DNA from: Myxococcales bacterium
Lineage (GTDB): Bacteria > Myxococcota_A > Polyangia > Polyangiales > Houyiibacteriaceae
Direction of reading: 5' to 3'
Assembly (NCBI GenBank): GCA_029863605.1
Contig: JAOTVB010000016.1
Coordinates: 33,562 to 97,561, forward strand
DNA length: 64,000 nt
The position numbers were made by a program, and so were the translations under genes. The notes below the pieces were generated by a model. The model had not been told where the DNA came from. It worked only from the letters and a program-made list of their open reading frames with translations, and did not search any database. This document shows, in pieces, positions 1-7,997 of the stretch (position 1 is its first letter; every line of letters starts with the position of its first letter).

Positions 1-1779
1 GATCTCCCTGGCATACTTCTCGTTCACGATATTTCGCTTTACCTTCAGAGTTGGGGTCAGCTCGCCGCCGTCGACGCTGAAGACCGTGGGCAAGATGTGA
101 ATTTTCTTGATGGTTTGGTAACGGGCTACCTTGGCGTTACAGACTTTTTGCATCTCTTCCTCGATGAAACGCTTCACGTCGGGGTTTTTCGCTGCGGACG
201 CGACGTCGGCCAGGTTAGAAATGCCCGAAGCCTCTTCAAGCGCTGGCAACGCCTCGGGGTCGAGCACGATGAGCGCTGAGAGAAACGGCTGGCGGTCGCC
301 TACGACCACCGCTTGCCCTACCCCGGGAATCGCCTGCAGGTACCCTTCCATCTCGGCTGGGGCGACATTCTTTCCCCCCGCCGTGATGATCAGATCCTTC
401 TTTCGTCCCGTGATCAAAATGAAGCCCTGATCGTCGATGCGGCCGAGATCCCCGGTCTGCAGCCAACCGTCTTGGGTGTAGAGCTCTGCTGTCTTGTCAG
501 GAAGCCGGAAGTAGCCCTTCACCATGTTCTCGCCCCTGAGCAGGATCTCGCCATCGTCCGCGATTTTCACCTCGACGCCCGGGAGCGGCCTGCCGATCGT
601 GCCAAACCTCGGTTCGAGGTACGGCTGCACCGAGGCGAACGCTGTCGTCTCCGTCATTCCGTATCCTTCGTGAATCGGAATGCCGATCGACGCAAAGAAC
701 TCGAGGGTCGACGTCGAAATCGGCGCCGCGCCACTCACGGCGATGTCCAAGGCATCCAATCCGAGCGCCTCCTTGATCTTAGAAATCACGAGCTTGTTGG
801 CGAGCCGACGCGAAAGGGTCGAAACCGGACGCCCCGTGGCGGACTCTCGCTTGAACGCAGCCAGCTCGGTTTCCCTGGCCCAGCTGGCCAGCTTCGCTTT
901 GATTCCGGTGGTCTCTGCCATCTTCCCGCGAAGCGCAGCTTCGAACTTCTCCCACACCCGCGGCACGGCGAGGAACATCGTGGGATGTACCTTGACCAGG
1001 TAGTCCTTGATCTGCGTGAGGTCGCGGCAGAAATAGGCCTCACAACCGATCGTGAGCCCGGAAAAATTGAGCATCCCTTGCTCGGCGGCATGGCACAACG
1101 GGAGATAGCTCACGTACCGTGTTTCGCGCTCGACGAGTGTCGGAAACACGGCCTTGACCGCCTTGCCGATGAGCTCGATCCCGCGATGGGTCAGCATGGC
1201 ACCTTTGGGAAGTCCGGTGGTTCCGGAGGTATAGATGAGCAACGCGACGTCGTCTTTGTCGACCGCAGCAAGCCGTCTGTCGAGCTCCGAATCGTCCACG
1301 GTATCCCCGAGCTTCATCAACTCCGCTAGCGTATGCACACGCGGATCGTTGGAGCCGAGGTCGTCCATCGTGATGATGTGCTCGATCGTGCTGTCGCCAC
1401 TCGCGATCGTGAGGTACTTGTCCAGCTGGTCTTGCTCGTCGCAGATGACGATCTTCGCCTGCGCGTTGTCGATGATGTACGCCATTTGATCGGGCAGGAG
1501 CGTCGTGTAGAGCGGAGCTGGGATCCCTTGGGCGGCATTGATGCCGTGCTGGCAGACCACCCAGTCAGGTCGGTTCTTGCCAACGATCGCGACGCAGCCC
1601 CCGGGCTCGAGGCCGAGAGAGAGCAGCCCCTTGCCGACTCGCCGAACGTCCGCCCAAACCTCCGCCCACGTCGTGCTCTTCCACGTGCCGTCGGCGTTGA
1701 GGTCGTAAAGCGCTTTCGCGCTGCCTTTGGTTCTCGCCCAGCCCTCGATGTTCGAGAGCATCGTTCCTTGAAGGGTCAT
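1..1779 (-). CDS. Long-chain fatty-acid--CoA ligase (AMP-forming), 3' end cut by window
   Basis: Acyl-activating enzyme that converts a fatty acid, ATP and CoA to acyl-CoA through an acyl-adenylate. The reverse strand reads open for 593 codons from an ATG at 1779 to the window edge. The AMP-binding P-loop YTSGTTGLPKGAMLTH lies near residue 180, GYGMTET near 360-370, TGDLGRI near 443, and the C-terminal catalytic-lysine region (ELTPTLKVKR) is almost at position 1, so only a few residues are missing. The length and motifs fit the FadD15-like long-chain ligases rather than E. coli FadD. The substrate chain length cannot be read from sequence. It lies downstream of a small membrane gene on the same strand with a 130-base gap. 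Confidence 0.93.
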   Translation of the reverse strand, partial: MTLQGTMLSNIEGWARTKGSAKALYDLNADGTWKSTTWAEVWADVRRVGKGLLSLGLEPGGCVAIVGKNRPDWVVCQHGINAAQGIPAPLYTTLLPDQMAYIIDNAQAKIVICDEQDQLDKYLTIASGDSTIEHIITMDDLGSNDPRVHTLAELMKLGDTVDDSELDRRLAAVDKDDVALLIYTSGTTGLPKGAMLTHRGIELIGKAVKAVFPTLVERETRYVSYLPLCHAAEQGMLNFSGLTIGCEAYFCRDLTQIKDYLVKVHPTMFLAVPRVWEKFEAALRGKMAETTGIKAKLASWARETELAAFKRESATGRPVSTLSRRLANKLVISKIKEALGLDALDIAVSGAAPISTSTLEFFASIGIPIHEGYGMTETTAFASVQPYLEPRFGTIGRPLPGVEVKIADDGEILLRGENMVKGYFRLPDKTAELYTQDGWLQTGDLGRIDDQGFILITGRKKDLIITAGGKNVAPAEMEGYLQAIPGVGQAVVVGDRQPFLSALIVLDPEALPALEEASGISNLADVASAAKNPDVKRFIEEEMQKVCNAKVARYQTIKKIHILPTVFSVDGGELTPTLKVKRNIVNEKYAREI

Positions 1780-1909
1780 GCGTGCCTCCGATTGATCTCA
1801 GAGCCTACATGATCGACCGACCCTTCAGGAAGCCCGATCCCATTGCGACAGATCTCGCGACCCTAACCCTTTGGGCGGCACACAACGCACGAGGATTGAA
1901 GACCCGCGC

Positions 1910-2182
1910 TCAGTCTCGCCAACGCGTCTTGGAGCCCGCACCGACCAGCCCAAGATCGAGGAGTACCGCAACGACGACGATCACGAGATACATCCCGTCG
2001 ACCGAGCCGTTGCTATTCATCGCAAACGCATACCCTAGCGTCGTCAGCGGCATGAAGAAGAAGCCGAGGAGTGGCCACAAGGTCGTTTCGTAGGCACGCC
2101 CGATGTAATCACTTAAGAGAACGACCAAGACGATCGCGAATCGTGGGGTTGCGAGCGCAAGGCACCCTACCAGTATCGGCAT
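1910..2182 (-). CDS. Small membrane protein, unknown function
   Basis: A 90-residue protein of which about two thirds is hydrophobic. Three likely membrane segments are visible: around residues 2-24 (an ILVGCLALA-type stretch), 37-54, and 63-80 (YLVIVVVAVLLDLGLVG). It ends with a basic tail (KTRWRD). I do not recognise a family. It sits 23 bases downstream of the lipoprotein cytochrome gene on the same strand and could be the last gene of that run. The amino-acid composition is that of a real membrane protein, not of a shadow frame, and nothing overlaps it on the other strand. Confidence 0.6.
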   Translation of the reverse strand: MPILVGCLALATPRFAIVLVVLLSDYIGRAYETTLWPLLGFFFMPLTTLGYAFAMNSNGSVDGMYLVIVVVAVLLDLGLVGAGSKTRWRD

Positions 2183-2205
2183 AAGCGAAGACTACCATGG
2201 GACTC

Positions 2206-2652
2206 TTACTCGTCGCCGAGGTTCCGGACGACGGCGACGAGCGCTGCCACCACTTCTGGCTTGTCGGTGAGATCGGGATTCGGGGGCATGAGCGGGCTCA
2301 GACCGACCGCGGTCCCACCCCCGATGATGATCGTCTTGATATGCTCGTCCGTGACGGATTTCTGCCACTCTACAGATGTGTAGTCGCGGGGCTTCGGGTT
2401 GAGGGCCGCGGAGCCGGGCCCATCTCCTTTGCCTTTCTCTCCGTGACAGGTTACGCAGCGCGCGTTGAAAATTTCTTCGGCTTCGACCACAGGATCCTTG
2501 ACAGCAACCGGCTCGGAGGGAGCTGCCTCCGGCTCGGCGGTAGGCTCTGCGGCGGCCTGTTCAAGTTCGGCGGGCGCGGCCTTCTTGGAGGTGCAACCGA
2601 ACGCCGCCAAGCACACGAGGAACGCGGCGATGTAGATCCCTTCTTCGCGCAT
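2206..2652 (-). CDS. Lipoprotein c-type cytochrome (single haem)
   Basis: Predicted periplasmic, membrane-anchored electron carrier of 148 residues. The N-terminus is a short hydrophobic signal ending in a lipobox-like AAFGC (Cys20). An Ala/Glu/Pro-rich linker follows to about residue 55, then a class I cytochrome c fold with the haem-binding motif CVTCH and a likely axial methionine in LSPLMPPNPD. It has a good ribosome site (GGAGGGCC just before the ATG). The gene lies 51 bases downstream of the DHH/CBS gene. The partner oxidase or dehydrogenase is not in the window. Confidence 0.85.
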   Translation of the reverse strand: MREEGIYIAAFLVCLAAFGCTSKKAAPAELEQAAAEPTAEPEAAPSEPVAVKDPVVEAEEIFNARCVTCHGEKGKGDGPGSAALNPKPRDYTSVEWQKSVTDEHIKTIIIGGGTAVGLSPLMPPNPDLTDKPEVVAALVAVVRNLGDE

Positions 2653-2703
2653 AGGCCCTCCTTTGAGAGGCGTATAGATCCAATTGAAATGGACGGAAAG
2701 CTC

Positions 2704-4008
2704 TCATTCCTCGTAGAGGTAGGCGAGCACATCCTCCCTAGACAGGATTCCGACGATTCTCGCCCCCTCCAGAACGGGCAGCCTTCCGATATTGTGAGCC
2801 TTCATCTGCTTGAGTGCTTCGCTCAGCGGGGTGTCCGGGGCGATGGTATGGACGGGATGCGCCATGCAGCTCGCAACCGTGAGTGAATCGCGCCCGTCGC
2901 GCTTCGCCCGTTCGATGTCGCGTCGAGAGATCATGCCGACGAGCTTTCCGGCTTCCATGACGGGCGCGCCGGCGTGCCCCCATTCGTGAAGGGAGTGCGC
3001 GAGCTCGCGGAGAGGCATTCTCGGGGTCACGGTGCGTACGGGACTCGACATGAGGTCGCGAACGACCTCGGGATGGCGGCAGGTCTTTTCGATCGCAGTG
3101 TGAAGGCGAGTTACCACGTCTGCGAGCGAACCCTCCCGAACGACCGCCGACCCAGCCCCGGAATGGCCACCGCCGCCGAGCTCCCCCAGGACGCCACCCA
3201 CCGTGACGGCATCGGATTGCGACCGCCCAATGATGTGCATCTTGCCGTTTGGAAGTCGGTAGACACAAAACAGGGCGTCGTGTGGGATCATCCGAAACGC
3301 TTCGGTGGTCACGCGCGCGAGCTCGGCCGGCGCCTCCTCGATCTCCTGTGCGGAAACCCCGATGCGAGTCCCGAACGCGGGAACTTCCTCGATTCCATCG
3401 ACGATCGAAATTAGAAGCGAACGTTCTACGACGTCGAGCGGCGGTCGAAGAAACCGCTGTAGTAGCCCCGGCCGTGCCCCGTGACCAAGGAGCCATGCGA
3501 GCGCAGTGGCGTCTCGTGAGCTCGTTCGAGAGTACGCGAGCGAGCCGGTGTCTTCGTGAATCCCGAGCGAAAAAAGCGTCGCCTCTTCACGGTCGATGTC
3601 GGCGCTTCGCGCCGCGAGCTCCTCGACGACGAGGGTCGTCACGGCGCCGACGGGCTGGACGTGCTCTTCGTCCGACTGCAAGTCATCCGGCGCGCTAGGG
3701 TGGTGGTCCCAGACGACGATGCGGACGCTCCTCGGTGTCCGGGTCGCACGCTCGAGAACTTCTTCGATGTGATGGAGCCTGCTTCTTCGTCGGACGTCGG
3801 TCACGATCAACAGATCGACGTCGGAAAGGTCGACATCTCGGCAGCGTTCGGTACGAAAACGATTGCCGTGTAAGGCCAAGTACTGATGAACATTGGGCGC
3901 GACCCCACCGCCAATGCCGATCTCCGCACCTGGATAAAGCTTCCGAAGAGCCACACAAGATGCCAGCGCGTCGAAATCGGCGGTCTCATGAGTGGTGATC
4001 AGCTTCAC
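2704..4008 (-). CDS. DHH/DHHA1 phosphoesterase fused to a CBS-domain pair
   Basis: A 434-residue protein. DHH-family metal motifs are clear: ETADFDALAS near residue 8, TDVRR near 70 and WDHHPS at 100-105. The DHHA1 glycine cluster GELGGGGHSGAG lies near 275. Two CBS motifs occupy about residues 318-434 (SSPVRTVTP... and ASCMAHPVHTI...). DHH-DHHA1 proteins hydrolyse short RNA, pAp or cyclic dinucleotides; CBS pairs usually bind adenine nucleotides. The same DHH-CBS block forms the N-terminal half of some bacterial poly(A)/CCA-adding enzymes, but the nucleotidyltransferase half is absent here. The start is GTG at 4008, overlapping the stop of the upstream CBS gene (GTGA), so translation is probably coupled. 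The substrate is unknown. Confidence 0.88.
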   Translation of the reverse strand: MKLITTHETADFDALASCVALRKLYPGAEIGIGGGVAPNVHQYLALHGNRFRTERCRDVDLSDVDLLIVTDVRRRSRLHHIEEVLERATRTPRSVRIVVWDHHPSAPDDLQSDEEHVQPVGAVTTLVVEELAARSADIDREEATLFSLGIHEDTGSLAYSRTSSRDATALAWLLGHGARPGLLQRFLRPPLDVVERSLLISIVDGIEEVPAFGTRIGVSAQEIEEAPAELARVTTEAFRMIPHDALFCVYRLPNGKMHIIGRSQSDAVTVGGVLGELGGGGHSGAGSAVVREGSLADVVTRLHTAIEKTCRHPEVVRDLMSSPVRTVTPRMPLRELAHSLHEWGHAGAPVMEAGKLVGMISRRDIERAKRDGRDSLTVASCMAHPVHTIAPDTPLSEALKQMKAHNIGRLPVLEGARIVGILSREDVLAYLYEE

Positions 4009-4418
4009 GCAGGTTCCAACGTCTCCTGGAGCACGCGCAACAGATCTACGTAGCTCACGATGCCGAGCAAGTCGCCTGTGTCGGCATCCGCGACGGGAAT
4101 GGCGCCCACACGATGCAATAACATGAGCTCCACTAGCTCGCGGGCGGAGGTCTCGGGGCTGGCCTTGACGGGGCTGGTGTTCATGAACGTGCTTACGGTC
4201 ACAGTGCGTGCACTTTCGAGGGCTTCGATCTCTCCTTCATCGTCTGTCCCGGAGAAACCTCGAAGATCTCGATCACTGATGATCCCGACCAGCTCGCTGC
4301 CGCGTACGACGGGCAGGTGCCGAACATCGAGCTCGTAGAGTAGCCCAAGCGCTTCGGCGACCGACATGAGCTCGGTCGCAGTCACCGGGTTTTCAGTCAT
4401 GATGTCTTTTGCGAGCAC
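4005..4418 (-). CDS. Stand-alone CBS-domain protein
   Basis: A 137-residue protein that is little more than one CBS pair (Bateman module): DIMTENPVTATELMSVAEAL and a second motif around STFMNTSPVKA, each followed by the usual GI(V/I)S-D/Y end. Such modules bind AMP, ATP or NAD-type ligands and act as energy-state sensors. No catalytic domain is attached. Translation starts at a GTG preceded by AGAGGAGAG. The gene overlaps the DHH-CBS gene by 4 bases and follows the YwiC-like gene by 28 bases, so it belongs to the operon proposed to be driven from the sigma-54-like promoter at 5373-5388. Confidence 0.9.
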   Translation of the reverse strand: MLAKDIMTENPVTATELMSVAEALGLLYELDVRHLPVVRGSELVGIISDRDLRGFSGTDDEGEIEALESARTVTVSTFMNTSPVKASPETSARELVELMLLHRVGAIPVADADTGDLLGIVSYVDLLRVLQETLEPA

Positions 4419-4446
4419 GAAACTCTCCTCTCTTTAACAGCACCCC

Positions 4447-5355
4447 CTAGAACATGGGGAACGGTAGGGTCGATTTCACGGCCTGGAAATCCTGAATCAG
4501 CTTCAGGGCGGCTACGACCGCCACCAAGGTGCAGACATTGGCGAGGACGAGACCCCAGCCGATCGTTCGTAGACTGCGCGCCGTCGGGCGAGCCACGGCG
4601 ATCGCCGCGACGACGACCGCGACAGGGAGCGCCGCCGTCAGGATCCATCCACGCGGGGCGAGAGGCGCTGCGGCGCCGACCCCGATCACGGCGAGACACA
4701 CGAGAATGAGCAGCACCCTCGCGGCGCGAACGCGCCGAAGCTCTTCGTCGGTCTTGGCCCGCGTGCGCGCGACGGTAAGCCGTACGACGGACGTCCCCAA
4801 GAGCGATGTCACCAGCCAAATCCCCGCCACGGCCGACGATGCAAGCATGCTCAACCCTGACGCAAGCCCAAGCGGCAGCGCGACGGACGATAAAGCCGCG
4901 GCAGCCATCGTCTCACCCATCCCGCTACGCTCGAGCCCTTGAATGGCCATCATCATGACGCCAACTCCGAGTAGCAAGGGCAAGACAACCAAGTATTGAG
5001 CCAGCTGCGGAGCCAGCCACAGCCCCGGAATGCCAGCAGCGATCGCGACCAACATCAACAGAGTCAGCGCTCGACGCGCGCGGCCACTCTGTTCACGCTG
5101 TGTCCGCGCGCCCCGCTGGCCGAATAGCACGAGAAGCGGCTCGTTCATGATGAAGCATGCAAGCCCGGCGATCGCCAGCAACCACGAAGAGGTGGTCGGT
5201 GAGCCTCCCAGGAACACAGCCACCATCGGAAACAAGAGCTCTGCGTAAGCGCCGTGCTCTCGGGGAATCATCTGGCGCTCTCGACTTCGGGGCTCCGCCG
5301 ATGGCATCGATGGGCCGAAAGAATCCTGAATCGCATCGGTGTGTTCCACAGACAT
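4447..5355 (-). CDS. YwiC-like polytopic membrane protein
   Basis: A 302-residue integral membrane protein. The diagnostic motif of the YwiC-like family, PREHGAYAELLFP, lies at about residues 30-42 and is followed by alternating hydrophobic segments to the C-terminus. The function of the family is not known. Start choice is uncertain: ATG 5355 has no good ribosome site, and internal ATGs at 5307 and 5274 would give proteins more like family members, which usually begin just before PREHGA. It is the first gene of a run with the CBS and DHH-CBS genes. The 120-base gap upstream carries a sigma-54-like promoter and a CGCA-N5-TGCG site. Confidence 0.82.
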   Translation of the reverse strand: MSVEHTDAIQDSFGPSMPSAEPRSRERQMIPREHGAYAELLFPMVAVFLGGSPTTSSWLLAIAGLACFIMNEPLLVLFGQRGARTQREQSGRARRALTLLMLVAIAAGIPGLWLAPQLAQYLVVLPLLLGVGVMMMAIQGLERSGMGETMAAAALSSVALPLGLASGLSMLASSAVAGIWLVTSLLGTSVVRLTVARTRAKTDEELRRVRAARVLLILVCLAVIGVGAAAPLAPRGWILTAALPVAVVVAAIAVARPTARSLRTIGWGLVLANVCTLVAVVAALKLIQDFQAVKSTLPFPMF

Positions 5356-5372
5356 ATGCGCTTGGGAAGATG

Positions 5373-5388
5373 AGCAAGGAGCGTACCA
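5373..5388 (-). promoter_or_regulatory. Sigma-54-like -24/-12 promoter P1 (YwiC/CBS/DHH operon)
   Basis: On the minus strand the sequence reads TGGTACGCTCCTTGCT. It matches TGGCAC-N5-TTGCW at all positions but one and has the required GG-N10-GC spacing. The predicted start of transcription is near 5362, which leaves a very short leader before the ATG at 5355 and favours a later start codon. A CGCA-N5-TGCG palindrome lies about 100 bases upstream of the predicted start. Confidence 0.65.
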
Positions 5389-5457
5389 GCGGTCAGGAGC
5401 ATATCCTCGTCTGTTCTACACGAATCCCTGCATTTTGTGCGTTTACAGAAGCACGTC

Positions 5458-5472
5458 GCGCAAGCACTGCGT
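5458..5472. promoter_or_regulatory. Putative activator site (UAS-1), CGCA-N5-TGCG palindrome
   Basis: GCGCAAGCACTGCGT, one of seven copies of the same palindrome in the window, all in intergenic DNA. Its centre is about 103 bases upstream of the predicted P1 start. It lies directly beyond the stop codon of the preceding USP gene. Confidence 0.6.
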
Positions 5473-5475
5473 ATT

Positions 5476-5889
5476 CTAAGGCACCGACATGACGATAGCG
5501 CCACTTCGGTGGACGAGCTCGTGAGAGACGCTCCCCAGAAGAGTTCGCGCGACAGCTCCTTTGCCAGTCGTCCCGCACACGATCAGTGGCGCGTCGATTT
5601 CTCGAGCCCTGGCCACGATCGCCTCGGCGGGGTCGCCGGCTAAAGCATGACACTCGATCCGAAGGTCGTCGCTCTTCACGGCGCCCCGGGTCTGCATTTC
5701 GAGGAGCTTTCGAAGATCCTCGAGCTTGCGCGTGGTTTTCGATGCACTTTTCTCGTCGCCTGGGTCGAGCACGGTGATCACATGAACCTCCGCATCCAGC
5801 TGTCGACCCATGAATACGCCGAGCTCGAAGGCACGCCGTGCGGGATCCGAAAAGTCATAGGCCACGACCAATCGCGGAATGAGCGACAT
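5476..5889 (-). CDS. Universal stress protein (single domain)
   Basis: A 137-residue UspA-fold protein. It begins with the typical first strand (RLVVAYDFSDPARRA) and ends with the ATP-binding signature G-x2-G-x9-G-S (GTTGKGAVARTLLGS), so it probably belongs to the nucleotide-binding Usp class. It is 3 bases downstream of another USP gene and is almost certainly co-transcribed with it. Usp proteins of this type are induced by growth arrest, hypoxia or energy stress; the molecular role is usually nucleotide-dependent regulation rather than catalysis. Confidence 0.93.
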   Translation of the reverse strand: MSLIPRLVVAYDFSDPARRAFELGVFMGRQLDAEVHVITVLDPGDEKSASKTTRKLEDLRKLLEMQTRGAVKSDDLRIECHALAGDPAEAIVARAREIDAPLIVCGTTGKGAVARTLLGSVSHELVHRSGAIVMSVP

Positions 5890-5892
5890 GGG

Positions 5893-6369
5893 CTATTCAC
5901 CACCTTTCTTTTCTTTTCGCCGTTCACGCACGACCAGCACGGGGCACGGGGCGTGACGCACGACCTTTTCCGCAACGCTCCCGAGAAAGGCTCGGGACAG
6001 CCCGCTTCGACCGTGAGATCCCAAGATCAGAAGATCGGCACCTTCGTCTTCGGCGATCTCGCAAAGAGCGCGGCCCGCGGAGGGGTGCTGAACCACACTC
6101 AGCTCGACCTCGGGGATATCCTGGAGGAGCGACGCGGTCTTTCCACTGAGCGTTTCTCGAATCGCCTCTTCGATTTCGACACGAATACTTCGTTCGAGGA
6201 GATCGGGCCGCGACCAAACGACGGGCGGCACATTGGGGGTCGGATCAAACACGTGAGCGACCAGCACCCGCGAGTCAAACGTTTTGGCATAAAGCGCCGC
6301 TGTTCGAAGGGCTTCATCGGAAATGTCGGAGAAGTCGGTGCCGACGAGAATCGTTTTGGGTTGGTCCAT
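5893..6369 (-). CDS. Universal stress protein (single domain)
   Basis: A 158-residue Usp protein with a textbook nucleotide-binding motif GSHGRSGLSRAFLGS near residues 123-137 and the conserved start KTILVGTDFSDISDEAL. The start at 6369 has a strong ribosome site (GGAGGGTGAGCTC before the ATG). It is the first gene of a two-USP operon and is transcribed divergently from the hemerythrin gene. The shared 191-base gap holds a palindrome and sigma-54-like elements facing both ways, the minus-strand one weaker because its -12 GC reads GA. Confidence 0.94.
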   Translation of the reverse strand: MDQPKTILVGTDFSDISDEALRTAALYAKTFDSRVLVAHVFDPTPNVPPVVWSRPDLLERSIRVEIEEAIRETLSGKTASLLQDIPEVELSVVQHPSAGRALCEIAEDEGADLLILGSHGRSGLSRAFLGSVAEKVVRHAPCPVLVVRERRKEKKGGE

Positions 6370-6386
6370 GAGCTCACCCTCCGTCT

Positions 6387-6402
6387 ATCAAGCTCCGTGC
6401 CA
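6387..6402 (-). promoter_or_regulatory. Weak sigma-54-like promoter P9 (USP-USP operon)
   Basis: The minus strand reads TGGCACGGAGCTTGAT. The -24 half is perfect and TTG of the -12 half is present, but the critical GC is GA. The predicted start near 6376 leaves only about 7 bases of leader and falls in the ribosome site. It shares the 6473-6487 palindrome with P2 on the other side. The -12 mismatch and short leader make this the least certain of the sites listed. Confidence 0.35.
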
Positions 6403-6472
6403 TTCGGGGCAGCGGAATTCGAGCAGAAAGCATATCCAAAAACGCGAATGTTCTGCGAAAGATTCCAAAGCC

Positions 6473-6487
6473 ACGCAGAAGTTGCGT
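6473..6487. promoter_or_regulatory. Putative activator site (UAS-2), CGCA-N5-TGCG palindrome
   Basis: ACGCAGAAGTTGCGT, a perfect inverted repeat with 5-base arms. It sits between two divergent sigma-54-like elements, about 66 bases upstream of the predicted P2 start and about 104 bases upstream of the weaker P9 start. A second, longer-spaced repeat (TTCTGCG at 6451 and CGCAGAA at 6474) overlaps its left arm. Confidence 0.6.
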
Positions 6488-6519
6488 ACCGGGTTGCGAC
6501 AAATCCTGCTAAACCTCTC

Positions 6520-6535
6520 TGGCGCAGTCCTTGCA
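6520..6535 (+). promoter_or_regulatory. Sigma-54-like promoter P2 (hemerythrin-USP operon)
   Basis: TGGCGCAGTCCTTGCA matches TGGCAC-N5-TTGCW with one difference and has correct GG-N10-GC spacing. The predicted start near 6546 gives a 15-base leader that keeps the full AAGGGAGGA ribosome site before ATG 6561, so the architecture is self-consistent. Confidence 0.7.
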
Positions 6536-6560
6536 CAATATTTGGTCAAGGGAGGATGAC

Positions 6561-7022
6561 ATGAGCGACGACACGTTAATGCCCTCCGAGATTCGTCAGA
6601 AGGTTCTGACCCAACACCGCGAGATCGAACAGATGCTTTCGGAACTAGAAGTCGGTGCACGACAACTACGGGAGGGCGAGCAAGAGGCAGACCGCGTCAA
6701 ACGCGCGGCGTATGCCCTACGAGGCATTCTCGAGCTTCACATGACTTTCGAGGAAACCCACATGGTGCCCGCAATCAGCGAAGCCGACGGCTTCGGACCT
6801 GAACGAGCACGCCACCTCCACGCCGAACATGCCGAACAACGAGCGCACCTCGACCGTTTGGTACATGCGATCCTCGATGCGCGAGCTCCCACCGAGATCG
6901 AAAAGGGCGTCGCCGATCTCGCACAGATGCTGCGCAAGGACATCGAGGAAGAAGAGAAGCACTATGTGAACGAGAAGCTTCTTCGGGATAGCCTGATGCC
7001 GACCGACACTTTCGGCGGCTAA
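6561..7022 (+). CDS. Hemerythrin-like (HHE) domain protein
   Basis: A 153-residue all-helical protein with the spaced His/Glu ligands of a di-iron hemerythrin fold: LTQHREIEQML, LHMTFEETHM, HLHAEHAEQRAHL and EEEEKHYVNEKL. Such proteins bind O2 or NO or store iron. I chose ATG 6561 because AAGGGAGGATGAC precedes it directly; an in-frame codon at 6531 lies inside the sigma-54 promoter. It is followed after 34 bases by a tandem USP gene and is placed under P2. An oxygen- or NO-reactive protein here agrees with the haem-globin sensor encoded at 25.9-27.1 kb. Confidence 0.85.
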   Translation: MSDDTLMPSEIRQKVLTQHREIEQMLSELEVGARQLREGEQEADRVKRAAYALRGILELHMTFEETHMVPAISEADGFGPERARHLHAEHAEQRAHLDRLVHAILDARAPTEIEKGVADLAQMLRKDIEEEEKHYVNEKLLRDSLMPTDTFGG

Positions 7023-7056
7023 GGGGTACCTTTAGCGATCGAACGGAAGACTGGAA

Positions 7057-7950
7057 ATGCAGATCAATCAAATCCTGGTCCCCACCGATTTCTCCCAAAA
7101 TGCGAACCTCGCTCTCGACTACGCGATCGCGCTCGCAAAGCAATGCTCGGCAAAGCTGCATCTGTTGCACACGCCGGTCATCCCGAACTATCTGCTGATG
7201 GATCTCTCATACAGCCCAGGCCCGGAGGCCGTCACCCGCATCCTCAACGACGCACAAGAGGCTCTCGACAAGCAGTCTCAAACGATCGACGAAGCGGGAG
7301 TGGAGCACTTCACGGTGATCCGCGAAGGGACGGTCCACGAGGTCATTCGCGACTATGCCAAAGAGCACGACGTCGACTTGGTCGTCGTAGGCACGCATGG
7401 TCGGAGCGGCGTTTCGAAGTTCATGTACGGCAGCGTTACCGAGCGAGTCCTCAAGACCGTGCACACACCGATCATCGTCGTCCCTCCCAAGGGCGGCAGC
7501 GTCCCGAGCTCGATCGTCATCGCCTACGACTTTTCGGCGCCGTCGAAACGCGCAGCCGAGGTCGCACGCGGGATCCATGGCGTTTGCCACGGATCCCTCC
7601 ACCTCGTGCACAGTTACCTCGATGTCTGGGGCGAATACACAGATCGAGGAGCCGTCGTCGGTGAGGCCGCCGAGAAGCGTCGCCAGGCCCTGCACCGGGG
7701 GCTCGAAGAGATGCTCAAAGACGATGCAAAAGAGCTTTTTTCAATCGACGCGCAAGCCATCCAGACGCACTTGGTGACGGGGGATCCGACTGCGGGGATC
7801 CTCAAAGTGGCCGACACCGTAGGGGCGAACCTGATCTGCGCGGGCACCACCGGAAAGAGCGGCATCGAGCGCCTCCTGATCGGCAGCGTTGCGAGGCGGC
7901 TCCTCCACGACAGCGAGATTCCGCTACTGCTGACCCATCAGGAGGGCTGA
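7057..7950 (+). CDS. Tandem universal stress protein (two Usp domains)
   Basis: A 297-residue protein made of two Usp domains. Domain 1 starts NQILVPTDFSQNANLAL and ends with GTHGRSGVSKFMYGS; domain 2 starts SSIVIAYDFSAPSKRAAE and ends with GTTGKSGIERLLIGS. Both carry intact G-x2-G-x9-GS nucleotide-binding motifs. The ribosome site GGAAGACTGGAA precedes the ATG. It lies 34 bases after the hemerythrin gene and probably shares promoter P2; the diheme cytochrome gene follows after 47 bases. Tandem USPs of this layout are characteristic members of hypoxia and dormancy regulons. Confidence 0.93.
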   Translation: MQINQILVPTDFSQNANLALDYAIALAKQCSAKLHLLHTPVIPNYLLMDLSYSPGPEAVTRILNDAQEALDKQSQTIDEAGVEHFTVIREGTVHEVIRDYAKEHDVDLVVVGTHGRSGVSKFMYGSVTERVLKTVHTPIIVVPPKGGSVPSSIVIAYDFSAPSKRAAEVARGIHGVCHGSLHLVHSYLDVWGEYTDRGAVVGEAAEKRRQALHRGLEEMLKDDAKELFSIDAQAIQTHLVTGDPTAGILKVADTVGANLICAGTTGKSGIERLLIGSVARRLLHDSEIPLLLTHQEG

Positions 7951-7997
7951 GAGACCCAACTTGAATATGCGTCGCTAAAGGGCATCATACGCGCATC

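Noticed and set aside
313..1329. A 338-codon open frame on the plus strand
   Set aside because: It lies opposite the acyl-CoA ligase gene, and its Arg/His-rich composition is that of a shadow frame in GC-rich DNA. Similar long shadows opposite other genes were left out.
7964..7992. GG-N10-GC spaced sequence upstream of the diheme cytochrome gene
   Set aside because: It differs from the sigma-54 consensus at four of the informative positions and has no palindrome upstream; chance is sufficient.
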